Shown: positions 36,857 through 44,332 of the stretch, in pieces
Position numbering within the stretch: the stretch's first letter is position 1
How the letters are laid out: each line of letters starts with the position of its first letter
Source of the DNA: Enterobacter sichuanensis
Lineage (GTDB): Bacteria; Pseudomonadota; Gammaproteobacteria; Enterobacterales; Enterobacteriaceae
DNA length: 64,000 nucleotides
Direction: 5' to 3'
NCBI RefSeq assembly: GCF_002939185.1
Contig: NZ_POVL01000014.1
Coordinates: 24,392 to 88,391 of the forward strand
Translations under genes and position numbers: made by a program
Notes under the pieces: generated by a model
The model's input: only the letters and a program-made list of their open reading frames with translations
What the model was told of the DNA's origin: nothing
Databases searched by the model: none

Positions 36857-37279
36857 TTCTGTCTCGATGGAATAAAAAGGTGTGGGCGGCATCTTCTGGC
36901 TGACGGTTACGAGCGATCCTAACGAGAGTGCTTTAAACACCGTAATCTATTGTTTTCTACTTTGGCGCCAGTGTCTTTTTAGCGTGATCCTGTTATTTGC
37001 TGTTTAATGCTGATGTATCCGACGGGCTTCAAGATTTATCATTGTTTCAGCCCATGCACGGGTGTTCTGACCAGGGAAAAGTGCAATATCCATTTTAATT
37101 TTCTCATCTGATAACCAACGTTTACAGATTATCCTGCCAGCAGAAACTGGCGACAATAAATTGGATAATGTATCTCGAGCTCAGAATTCGCCAAAGGCAT
37201 ACCCGGCGGAAATCATCTTCGTCGTTGATGGCGACCTTGAAAGTGGTGACTGGAGAAAAGGAATGCAAGGAACAAAGCA
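36857..37279. other. Gene-poor stretch with possible decayed coding sequence
   Basis: There is no convincing gene in these 423 bases. Two overlapping open frames look protein-like. On the minus strand one ends at 37004 (...DIALFPGQNTRAWAE..., with a possible ATG at 37093). On the plus strand 37071-37328 is open without a good start and contains ...EIIFVVDGDLESGDW.... Neither is recognised. Base composition is more A+T rich than the neighbours. Interpreted as remnants of lost genes, with low certainty. Confidence 0.35.
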
Positions 37280-38368
37280 TTACCCCAGCCTCTCCACTCT
37301 CGTCTCTCCCTCCACCATCGACAGCTGATACAGCGAAAACGATCGATGTTTCTCAATCAAATGCGCCAGCTCCGGCGAGTGGCTGGTGAGCCAGATCTGC
37401 GAGTAGCGGCTGGCCTCGGCGATTAAGCTCGCCAGCGCGGGCAGCATCTGAGGATGCAGGCTGTTTTCCGGCTCGTTCAACGCGATAAACGCCGGTGGGC
37501 GCGGGCTTAACAGCGCCACCGCCAGGCACAGGAAGCGGAGCGTACCGTCAGAGAACTCTGCGGGCTCCAGCGGTCTGCTCAGCCCTTCGCGCTGCATCAT
37601 CATCCGGAAGCGTCCGCCGGTGTTGTCGCTGTAAAACACGCAGCCGGGGAAGGCCTGGTCGAGAATGCGCATCAGCAGCAGTTCGTCGCCAATCTCGACA
37701 ATGGTCTGAAACGCCGCTGCCAGGTTGGCGCCGTCGCTGGCCAGCACCGGGGAGCGGAAACCAACCTGCGGGGCACGCATCGCCGAGCCGGAGGAGACGG
37801 AAAACTCATGGTAAAAGCGCCAGTTACGCAGGGACTCGCGCATCTGCGACACTTCCGGGTAAAGATGCGGTTCACCGAGCTGGCCGAACACCGATTCATT
37901 CTCATAGAGCGTGCCGCTGTGAGTCACTTTCTCATGATGCACGTTATTCAGAAACACCGCCTGATTCCTGCGCTTCATCAGCTGCGACGAGGGGCGTCGG
38001 TGCTGGCCACTCAGCCAGAGAGATTCTGCTTTGATCACCGGATCGAGCTGAAACTGCGAGGGATAGGGCAGCTTCTCCACAAACCCGACCTGCAGCTCGT
38101 ATTCATAGGTCTCTGTTTCTACCGCCAGATTCATCCGCCGCAGCTGATCGCTGCGGGTTTTGCCTGCCCAGAACACCTTCAGGATGCCGCCCTCGTTTGC
38201 CAGCGCCTGGGAAAACTGCCCCTGCGCGGCGCTGTGCATCAGATGTATCGCCTTGTAGATATTCGATTTCCCGGTGCCGTTCGGCCCAAAGACGATGTTG
38301 AGCTGCTCTAGCTCCAGCGACATATCGCGGATGGAGCGGTAGTTTTGGATGTGCAGGGTGTTAATCAC
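37280..38368 (-). CDS. AAA-family (RecF/SMC-like ABC) ATPase
   Basis: The 362-residue ATPase of the AAA_15/AAA_21 type begins with the RecF-like strand INTLHIQNYRSI. Walker A is GPNGTGKS (28-35). An ABC-like signature appears at EFSDGTLRFLCLA. Walker B reads FIALNEPENSLHP with N298-E299, where most relatives have Asp-Glu. The H-loop SHSPELA follows. The middle (about 60-230) is a charged insertion. No nuclease or TOPRIM domain is fused. Such stand-alone ATPases occur in repair and phage-defence contexts, but no partner is adjacent, so the role is open. Confidence 0.8.
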   Translation of the reverse strand: MINTLHIQNYRSIRDMSLELEQLNIVFGPNGTGKSNIYKAIHLMHSAAQGQFSQALANEGGILKVFWAGKTRSDQLRRMNLAVETETYEYELQVGFVEKLPYPSQFQLDPVIKAESLWLSGQHRRPSSQLMKRRNQAVFLNNVHHEKVTHSGTLYENESVFGQLGEPHLYPEVSQMRESLRNWRFYHEFSVSSGSAMRAPQVGFRSPVLASDGANLAAAFQTIVEIGDELLLMRILDQAFPGCVFYSDNTGGRFRMMMQREGLSRPLEPAEFSDGTLRFLCLAVALLSPRPPAFIALNEPENSLHPQMLPALASLIAEASRYSQIWLTSHSPELAHLIEKHRSFSLYQLSMVEGETRVERLG

Positions 38369-38511
38369 AGGCAGGCCCCTTTTGCAGAATAAGCCTGTAT
38401 ATAATCACAGTCTTTGAGATGAAATGCAAAAAAGAGACGACAGTGAGGATGTCGTCTAAACGGGCTACTGCTGCGGGCCTCTACGGGTCAATGGGGCCTT
38501 CGCGTCTTTAT

Positions 38512-39471
38512 TTACTTAACGGCCAGACGCAGACCCAAATCATCAGGATAGGGATCAAAGTAGTTTTGCGTCATCAGATACCGGTCAGGATATTCGGCAA
38601 GGTAGTGCTTCAGCAGCGTGATCGGCGCGAGGATAGGTAACTGTCCGTTGCGATAGTGCAGGATCACATCGCGCAGTTCGCCGCGCTGGCGGCTGTTCAG
38701 CTGGTTACGGAAATAGCCCTGAATATGCATCAGTACGTTAGTGTGATTCTTCCGCGAGGCGGGTTTTTTCAGGATAGTCATCAGCTTCTCCCGGTACGCC
38801 ACGAAGAACGCGTCCAGGTCTTCCCACTCGTGCAGCGAGGCGACGAACGGGCCGATTTCACGGTAACCCGCCTGGTGGTGCGCCAGCAGCTGGAGCTTGT
38901 AGCGGCTGTGGAAGTCCAGCAGCGCGCGGCGCGTCAGGCCATTTTTTCGCAGTGTGTTCAGCTCGTGCAACGCAAAAACACGCTCGACGAAGTTCTCCCG
39001 CAGCACCGGATCGTGCAGGCGTCCATCCTCCTCCACGGGCAGCCACGGCCAGGTTTCAAGGAGGGCAGCGGTGAACAGCCCAACCCCCTCCTTGCGGCCC
39101 CGGTTGCCGTTTTCATCATACAGCCGCACGCGCTCCATGCCGCAGCTGGGGGATTTCGCACAGACGATAAAGCCGGAGAGATCGCCAATTTTCGGCAAAA
39201 AGTCTGCCGTAAAGTCCGCCATTTTCTGCGTAACGTCTTCATGAGGCGCATGGCTGAAGCGCATCTGCTTTTCACCGTTCGTCGTCACGATCAGGCGCAG
39301 CGCCGGGCGAGGCGTCGGCAGGCCGATGGCCATTTCCGGGCAGACGGGCCTGAAATTCACCCACTGGGCCAGCTCATCCATGACGAAGCCCATACGCTTA
39401 TGTCCGCCGTCAAAGCGAACGGCGGATCCGGTCAAACATCCGCTAATACCGAGCACAGGTTTCGTTGTCAT
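38512..39471 (-). CDS. DUF523-DUF1722 protein (YbgA-related)
   Basis: The 319-residue protein has two domains. DUF523 (about 5-150) has conserved cysteines in GISGCLTG, RPVCPE and AKSPSCGM, suggesting a metal or Fe-S site. DUF1722 (about 190-305), the E. coli YbgA domain, has LDFHSRYKLQLLAHHQAGYREIG. In many Proteobacteria such proteins are encoded beside DNA photolyase and MerR-type light regulators, and tRNA-modifying activity has been proposed for the DUF523 half. Here the MerR-like gene is 146 bp upstream on the same strand. No photolyase is adjacent. Confidence 0.82.
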   Translation of the reverse strand: MTTKPVLGISGCLTGSAVRFDGGHKRMGFVMDELAQWVNFRPVCPEMAIGLPTPRPALRLIVTTNGEKQMRFSHAPHEDVTQKMADFTADFLPKIGDLSGFIVCAKSPSCGMERVRLYDENGNRGRKEGVGLFTAALLETWPWLPVEEDGRLHDPVLRENFVERVFALHELNTLRKNGLTRRALLDFHSRYKLQLLAHHQAGYREIGPFVASLHEWEDLDAFFVAYREKLMTILKKPASRKNHTNVLMHIQGYFRNQLNSRQRGELRDVILHYRNGQLPILAPITLLKHYLAEYPDRYLMTQNYFDPYPDDLGLRLAVK

Positions 39472-39617
39472 GGTGTGGTCCTCCCGTTCATATAACTAAA
39501 ACTTACACAACATGACTAATTTGTCCAAGTATTCGCGGGGCTATTTTTTTTTATCTTTTAAAATCAAGAGGTGTTTGCTGCCATTGCAGGACTGGCTCAG
39601 CAGCAGCGGGAAAATCG

Positions 39618-40343
39618 TCAGAGGATAATCACTTCAAGGGAAACCTGCTGCTGCCACTGTTCCACCTGTTTTTTCCGTGCCGCGGTGAGCTTGCCGCTGG
39701 TGACCAGCAGCCATTTGCGCTCCGGGAAAATTTCCGGTGCCAGCGCGTCAGGAGGCGAGGGCAGAATGTCGATCCGGTGGCCCTGCCCGGTGCGCGTCAG
39801 GGCTTCGAGCCAGATCTCGCAGGCGTCGTTCAGGTGCCAGCCGCTGAGCAGAATATTATCCCCTGGCGCTTTCTTATCGCCCTCGAGGCAAAACGAGGTG
39901 TAGGCGATGATGATGCCGTCAAGGATCGCGCGCAGGGTCATGGCGGCGGCGACGTTAGCTGAGACCTGGCTGCGCAGCGGGCGCAGCACGTTCGTGACCA
40001 GCTCGGGTCTTGGGTACTCGCGTCCGGCGTCGTAGATCATCTGGCGCAGGGACTCGATTTTGCCGTCCTGCAGACGTTGCAGCATGTTCTGTTGCAGGGT
40101 TTGCCAGTTGTTGGTCCGCCCCGGCGTCGGGCGTTCCAGCAGCGGTTTGACCTGGCCAATCGGGACACCTTTTTTAACCCAGTCGAGGATTTTAAGCGCC
40201 TGCTGGACGTCCTCATCGCTGTACTGGCGGTGGCCGCCTTCCGTGCGCTGTGGCTTGAGTAAACCGTAGCGACGCTGCCACGCCCGCAGGGTAGTGGCGG
40301 TGATGCCGCTGAGTCTGGCGAATTCGCCGATGGAGTAAGCCAT
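39618..40343 (-). CDS. MerR-family regulator, MlrA/BluR-like
   Basis: The 241-residue regulator has an N-terminal MerR HTH (about 3-70; SIGEFARLSGITATTLRAWQRRYGLLKPQRTEGGHR in pieces) and a C-terminal domain similar to E. coli MlrA (YehV), including LRAILDGIIIAYTSFCLEGDKK and RIDILP. MlrA controls csgD and curli. This copy, beside DUF523 and blc, is a paralogue rather than MlrA itself. The C-terminal region corresponds to the B12-binding domain of light sensors such as CarH/LitR, but the canonical cobalamin His motif is not obvious. It diverges from blc with 117 bp between start codons. Confidence 0.82.
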   Translation of the reverse strand: MAYSIGEFARLSGITATTLRAWQRRYGLLKPQRTEGGHRQYSDEDVQQALKILDWVKKGVPIGQVKPLLERPTPGRTNNWQTLQQNMLQRLQDGKIESLRQMIYDAGREYPRPELVTNVLRPLRSQVSANVAAAMTLRAILDGIIIAYTSFCLEGDKKAPGDNILLSGWHLNDACEIWLEALTRTGQGHRIDILPSPPDALAPEIFPERKWLLVTSGKLTAARKKQVEQWQQQVSLEVIIL

Positions 40344-40460
40344 GTCCGTGTCCAGAGTGGAGGAATACTTTCAATATACTACGAATTTTCCCGAACGGGA
40401 TGAAGCGCCGAAACGGTGCACTACACTTAACATCCAACCGTGCAAATGAAAGGAATTCTC

Positions 40461-40985
40461 ATGAAGCTATGGCCTGTTGTGACCGGTGTTGCCATTGCCC
40501 TGACGCTGGTCGCCTGTACATCCCCTACGCCGCCGAAGGGCGTGCAGCCGATTTCCGGTTTTGACGCCAGCCGCTATCTCGGTAAATGGTACGAAGTCGC
40601 CCGCCTGGAAAACCGTTTTGAACGCGGGATGGAGCAGGTGACCGCCACCTACGGCAAGCGCAGCGATGGCGGCATTAGCGTGCTTAACCGCGGTTACGAC
40701 CCAGTGAAGAACAAGTGGAATGAGAGCGAAGGGAAGGCGTACTTTACCGGCGAACCGACCACGGCTGCGCTGAAGGTGTCGTTCTTCGGACCGTTCTACG
40801 GCGGCTATAACGTGATCAAGCTGGACGACAAGTACCAGTACGCCCTGGTGAGCGGTCCGAACCGCGATTACCTGTGGATTTTGTCGCGCACGCCCACGAT
40901 CCCGGATGCGGTGAAACAAGATTATCTGAACACTGCCCGCAGCTTGGGCTTCCGGGTTGACCAACTGGTGTGGGTGAAGCAGTAA
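40461..40985 (+). CDS. blc: Blc outer-membrane lipocalin
   Basis: The 174-residue lipoprotein has a signal peptide with lipobox TLVA|C near residue 19 and Thr/Ser following (outer-membrane sorting). The lipocalin beta-barrel carries family motif 1 in RYLGKWYEVARLENRFERG, then SFFGPFYGGYNVI and RDYLWILSRTPTI as in E. coli Blc. It binds lysophospholipids or fatty acids and is stress-induced in E. coli. The ATG at 40461 follows AAAGGAATTCTC and is preferred to the one at 40440. It diverges from the MerR-like gene, which may control it. Confidence 0.93.
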   Translation: MKLWPVVTGVAIALTLVACTSPTPPKGVQPISGFDASRYLGKWYEVARLENRFERGMEQVTATYGKRSDGGISVLNRGYDPVKNKWNESEGKAYFTGEPTTAALKVSFFGPFYGGYNVIKLDDKYQYALVSGPNRDYLWILSRTPTIPDAVKQDYLNTARSLGFRVDQLVWVKQ

Positions 40986-41000
40986 AGATCGTGCTTTCTT

Positions 41001-41063
41001 CGTAGGGTATTACTGGCTCGCCTGGATAGACTTCCGTTAAAAGCCCTACGGAGGGAAGAGGAC
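41001..41063 (+). promoter_or_regulatory. Structured leader before the methyltransferase
   Basis: CGTAGGG (41001-41007) pairs perfectly with CCCTACG (41044-41050). CCCT (41044-41047) can instead pair with AGGG (41052-41055) of the GGAGGGA ribosome site across the loop ACGG. The two are exclusive, so the long-range stem would free the ribosome site and the short hairpin would mask it. No known riboswitch was recognised. Function is inferred. Confidence 0.45.
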
Positions 41064-42062
41064 ATGAACTGGCAGCCTTTTCACGGCAATGCACCGGAAA
41101 ACATGACCATTTTCAGTGCGTCATTTCCCGACGTCAGCGATCGGTGGCCGATGAAAGACGATGCTGTCCGTGAGATTGCCATCCTTGACCGGGCGCTGAA
41201 AGCTGAACCTGCGCTACGTCCCCCTCGGGTTGAATACGAAGAGGGGGGAGAGGCGGTGCTTGTCCCGCAGAACCGCTATTCCGAACAGGCCTTTCGCAAC
41301 CGCCCGGCGCTGACCGCGTGGCGCACCCGGCTGGTGCCCTCCGCGCTGGCGCTGTTTGTGGTGCAAAACCCGCTGGAAGACCGCCTGCCAGACGGAACCA
41401 AAATGGACAGCGACAGCCGCCAGTGGTTTATTCACGCTAACGATGCGGTAGGCGTGCGTTCCCGCGCCCGGGTGCTGGCCGCGCTGGTGGATAAATACAT
41501 TCATAACGAGAGTGAGAACAACTGGGTCAGCCTGGCGAGCGGGGCTGCAATCCCGGTGCTGGAGGCGCTGCGCGAAGCAAAGCTCGACGGCCAGCAGGTG
41601 TATCTCACGCTGGTGGACAAAGACCCCGTGGCGCTCAGCTGGGCAGAAACCATGGCGGCCCAGGAGGGCATTGTGGTAGGCGAACAGCTGACCCTGCTTC
41701 GGCGCAACCTGCTTCATACGCTGGTGCGTAATGAGGACTTACTGCTGGAGCTGGGTGAGCATCAGGCTGAACTGGTCGATGCGCTGGGGATTTTCGAATA
41801 CTTCAACGATACCGATGCGGTAATTTTCCTCCAGCGCGCGCTGCGGCTGGTAAAGCCCGGCGGGGCGGTGATTGTATCGAACATGCTGACCAGCAGCCCG
41901 CAGATTGACTTTGTGCTGCGCGGTATCGGCTGGGAGGATATTCACCCGCGGTCGTTACAGCAGCTGCAGGATATCCACATTGCGGCGGGCGTCCCGGTTG
42001 AAAACGTCACCGTGGTGGTGCCGAAGGATGGGGTGTATGCGGTGATGGAGGTGAGGGTTTAG
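41064..42062 (+). CDS. Class I SAM-dependent methyltransferase
   Basis: The 332-residue protein has an N-terminal extension of about 150 residues and a Rossmann methyltransferase domain. SAM motif I is degenerate (WVSLASGAAIPVLEAL, near 156-171), followed by acidic strand 2 (LTLVDKDPVAL), motif post-II (ELVDALGIFEYF) and motif III (LVKPGGAVIVSNM). A substrate cannot be named. It begins after a GGAGGGA ribosome site within a structured leader and stands alone between blc and a GNAT gene. It is conserved in length and intact. Confidence 0.75.
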   Translation: MNWQPFHGNAPENMTIFSASFPDVSDRWPMKDDAVREIAILDRALKAEPALRPPRVEYEEGGEAVLVPQNRYSEQAFRNRPALTAWRTRLVPSALALFVVQNPLEDRLPDGTKMDSDSRQWFIHANDAVGVRSRARVLAALVDKYIHNESENNWVSLASGAAIPVLEALREAKLDGQQVYLTLVDKDPVALSWAETMAAQEGIVVGEQLTLLRRNLLHTLVRNEDLLLELGEHQAELVDALGIFEYFNDTDAVIFLQRALRLVKPGGAVIVSNMLTSSPQIDFVLRGIGWEDIHPRSLQQLQDIHIAAGVPVENVTVVVPKDGVYAVMEVRV

Positions 42063-42145
42063 CGCGATCGGTTCCCTTGAGGAGAGGGGGAACAGGCCGC
42101 ACAGAGTGACTTGAATGAGTTTGGTTTTCCAGACATGATCTCCCC

Positions 42146-42583
42146 ATGAAAATAGAAACCGCACACCCCTCACACTTCGAACGTCTGGTCGCCATCTGGG
42201 AATCCTCCGTTCGCGCCACCCACCACTTTTTGCAGGAAAGCGATATTGCGGCGCTGCGCCCGCTACTGCTCAACGCCTATCTGCCAAATCTCACCGTCGT
42301 GATGGCTCGCGATGACGCAGGCGTAATTCATGGCTTTTTAGGCGTGGATGAAAATCGTATTGAAATGCTGTTTGTTGACGATGCGAGCCGGGGAAAAGGC
42401 GTCGGGAAATTACTGCTGAAATATGCCATCGCAGAGTTTGGCGTGAATGAAGTGGATGTGAATGAGCAAAACCCGCAGGGCGTTGAATTTTATCGCCATA
42501 TGGGGTTTAAGCAGGTCGGACGCTCGGAAGTGGACGGGCAGGGGAATCCGTTTCCGCTGTTGCATATGCGGTTGGGTGAATGA
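42146..42583 (+). CDS. GNAT-family acetyltransferase, YjaB-like
   Basis: The 145-residue acetyltransferase resembles E. coli YjaB: LVAIWESSVRATHHFL near the start, MLFVDDASRGKGVGKLLL with the acetyl-CoA loop (about 72-92), VNEQNPQGVEFYRHMGFK and GRSEVDGQGNPFPLLHM at the end. YjaB binds acetyl-CoA, but its physiological acceptor is unknown. It lies 83 bp after the methyltransferase and is convergent with the antitoxin gene, leaving a 29-bp gap. Confidence 0.85.
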   Translation: MKIETAHPSHFERLVAIWESSVRATHHFLQESDIAALRPLLLNAYLPNLTVVMARDDAGVIHGFLGVDENRIEMLFVDDASRGKGVGKLLLKYAIAEFGVNEVDVNEQNPQGVEFYRHMGFKQVGRSEVDGQGNPFPLLHMRLGE

Positions 42584-42612
42584 ATGCTAAATTAACGCAG
42601 ATATCACGCTTG

Positions 42613-42912
42613 TTAGATATGAAATGCAACGCGTTTTCCTGTGGGAAGTTCAACGTCGATACGGAGTTTCCCACCCATTGCCTCAATGTAGCGCTTAAGC
42701 GTGGCAATTTTTAATTCATTTCCCCGTTGCTCTAGCTGTGTCACTGCGGGCTGGCTCACCCCCATCAGGTCGGCAACATTTTTTTGCGAAAGCCTGAGCT
42801 CTTCACGTAAAAGTTGCAGACCCGTTTCGAGGATCATTTCCTCTGCCATCTCTTTAATACGTTGTTGGCTTTCCGGTGAACGTGACGCAATCACTTCATT
42901 TAAGGTTTTCAC
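42613..42912 (-). CDS. XRE-type antitoxin (HigA/helix-turn-helix class)
   Basis: The 99-residue protein has an N-terminal helical region and a central Cro/C1-type HTH (about 38-75; LRLSQKNVADLMGVSQPAVTQLEQRG), followed by a short C-terminal tail. Position directly after a RelE-like toxin with a 4-bp overlap marks it as the antitoxin. It should also repress the operon through the twin ATAAGCT repeats upstream of the toxin. Toxin-first order is as in HigBA-type systems. It is unrelated in sequence to the higA at 15.7 kb. Confidence 0.85.
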   Translation of the reverse strand: MKTLNEVIASRSPESQQRIKEMAEEMILETGLQLLREELRLSQKNVADLMGVSQPAVTQLEQRGNELKIATLKRYIEAMGGKLRIDVELPTGKRVAFHI

Positions 42913-43259
42913 TTGGCTGCCCCCAGGCTTGTCAGATGTAGAGAAAATTCGGCATCTGCAATGCGAATCATTTTTTCATAAAAGGCTTTGTCGTTACTCT
43001 TATCATCCGCGCAAAGCACAATGGCTTGACGGACAGGATCAAATGCGAAGAAAGCACGTATCGGCCGACCAGCATATTGAATACGTAATTCTTTCATATG
43101 TTTATACCTTGAACCTTTAACCGTATCTGCATAGGGACGAGGAAGATGTGGCCCATAGTTTTGCAGATTTAGCAGATCTGCCAGCACCTTATCCTGTAAT
43201 CCTTCTTCCTGTGCAAGCAACCATTGCTCGAATACCTTTCCGAACAGAACCGTCCACAT
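42909..43259 (-). CDS. RelE/HigB-like toxin of phage-derived Gp49 (DUF891) type
   Basis: The 116-residue basic protein shows the DUF891/RelE pattern: VLFGKVFEQWLLAQEEGLQDKVLADLLNLQNYGPHLPRPYADTVKGSRYKHMKELRIQ in overlapping blocks, then RAFFAFDPVRQAIVLCADDKSNDKAFYEKMIRIAD. Members are ribosome-dependent mRNases. Gene order toxin then antitoxin with ATGA overlap supports a type II pair. This is the third type II module in the window. It lies about 650 bp from selC, a frequent island insertion point. Confidence 0.85.
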   Translation of the reverse strand: MWTVLFGKVFEQWLLAQEEGLQDKVLADLLNLQNYGPHLPRPYADTVKGSRYKHMKELRIQYAGRPIRAFFAFDPVRQAIVLCADDKSNDKAFYEKMIRIADAEFSLHLTSLGAAK

Positions 43260-43271
43260 GCTTCGTCCATG

Positions 43272-43312
43272 ATAAGCTGTAGCTTATAAAAATAATATAA
43301 GCTGTAGTTAAT
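43272..43312. promoter_or_regulatory. Twin operator of the DUF891 toxin-antitoxin pair
   Basis: ATAAGCT-GT-AGCTTAT (43272-43287) is a perfect inverted repeat, and ATAAGCTGTAGTTAAT (43297-43312) is a second near copy 25 bp away. Both lie just upstream of the toxin start, the expected place for antitoxin binding. Confidence 0.7.
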
Positions 43313-43910
43313 AAATGCAATGGCTGTCATCAATAGCCAGGCTGTTAGTGGCAGGAGTATGACAAAGAAGGGATATCAAACGGATCGCGCAATTAAGAAA
43401 TTGCGAGGCGCTTTCCAGGAAGTTGATTCTGAATCGCGGCAAGGCCTTTCTCTATCTGCATGAGTTTTTCCTTCGTCCGTTTGTACTCATCCATGCAAGA
43501 GAAAAAGAAACCAAATTTGATCGCACCGGAAGCACGATAAAGGACATCCAGTTTGAGGATGAGTTTTAGACTTATGGGGGATTAACCACCAAAAATATTT
43601 ATTATAAGAACAAGGCAATAAATGATAAGTTAGGGATATATATTAAGAGCTTATCATTGCCCATCATAATAAATGTTACAGTTAAGTTTTTAAAAAATGA
43701 GAAAGATATTTCTAACCAAATCTGCTTTTAAATTTTTGTGAACTAACTCGACGTTGCTTTTTCCATTACAGTTCACTTCAATTTTTTAAATAAGTCAGAC
43801 GATAACACTTCATATTTTAATAAATAAGTGATCATGTTCAAATAAGATGGCTGAAATGAAAGAATCTATTTACAAGTGAAGTTATTTATTACTGAGGCGG
43901 ATGACAATTT
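43313..43910. other. A+T-rich, gene-free flank of selC with a possible gene fragment
   Basis: No intact gene is seen. On the minus strand, 43393-43581 is open (63 codons, ...DVLYRASGAIKFGFF..., ending ...NQLPGKRLAIS) but has no start before an internal ATG. On the plus strand, a 47-codon frame from 43320 lacks a ribosome site. From about 43570 to 43880 the sequence is markedly A+T rich with stops in all frames. This looks like erosion after past insertion near the tRNA gene. Confidence 0.45.
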
Positions 43911-44005
43911 TGGCGGAAGATCACAGGAGTCGAACCTGCCCGGGAACGCTGGCGTCCCCAACTGGATTTGAAGTCCAGCCACCTCACCGGAGATGACGAT
44001 CTTCC
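43911..44005 (-). tRNA. selC: tRNA-Sec (anticodon UCA)
   Basis: On the minus strand the 95-nt sequence begins GGAAGATCGTC and ends GATCTTCCGCCA with encoded CCA. It has the long acceptor arm, the anticodon loop CTTCAAA with TCA, the large variable arm and the T loop GTTCGACTC, nearly identical to E. coli selC. It carries selenocysteine to UGA codons with SelB. The 3' end of selC is a well-known integration site for islands and prophages in enterobacteria. Confidence 0.97.
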
Positions 44006-44332
44006 GCGCCTGCATTGCTACATGGAGGCGGGGCGCATTATAGCTACTTTCAGGCATTTACCACATACCCCGACACACTTTTTTCACCTCTCTTTTGACC
44101 TGAATACCCCCATTTCAGTTAATTCTTAAGAAAATCCTCATGTTAGCCCTGGGTGTCCCCAACATTTACCCCGATCACAAAAAACAAGAAACGTAATTTG
44201 CTAACCAGAAAACGCAATACTCCCCCCTGAAACAATGGTTTAAAACCTCTGTAACCGGTCTCAGTGCCCGTGTCGCCACACGGCTGGCGCCTGACGGCCA
44301 GCAAAGGATTACAGAACCAGGAGGACGAAAGT
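44006..44332 (+). promoter_or_regulatory. selC-yicI intergenic region with yicI leader
   Basis: This 327-bp spacer carries the promoters of selC (leftward) and yicI (rightward). Visible structure includes a GCTGGC...GCCAGC hairpin (44283-44302) and the CAGGAGG ribosome site of yicI. No clear -10/-35 pair or operator was identified. The yicJ symporter gene that precedes yicI in E. coli is absent. Confidence 0.5.

Noticed and set aside
41001..41050. Known SAM or SAH riboswitch upstream of the methyltransferase
   Set aside because: No conserved core of any SAM or SAH class was recognised; only the competing hairpins are reported.
43911..44005. CRISPR-like or repeat origin of the GC-rich block
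   Set aside because: It folds and reads as tRNA-Sec, with the UCA anticodon and encoded CCA.
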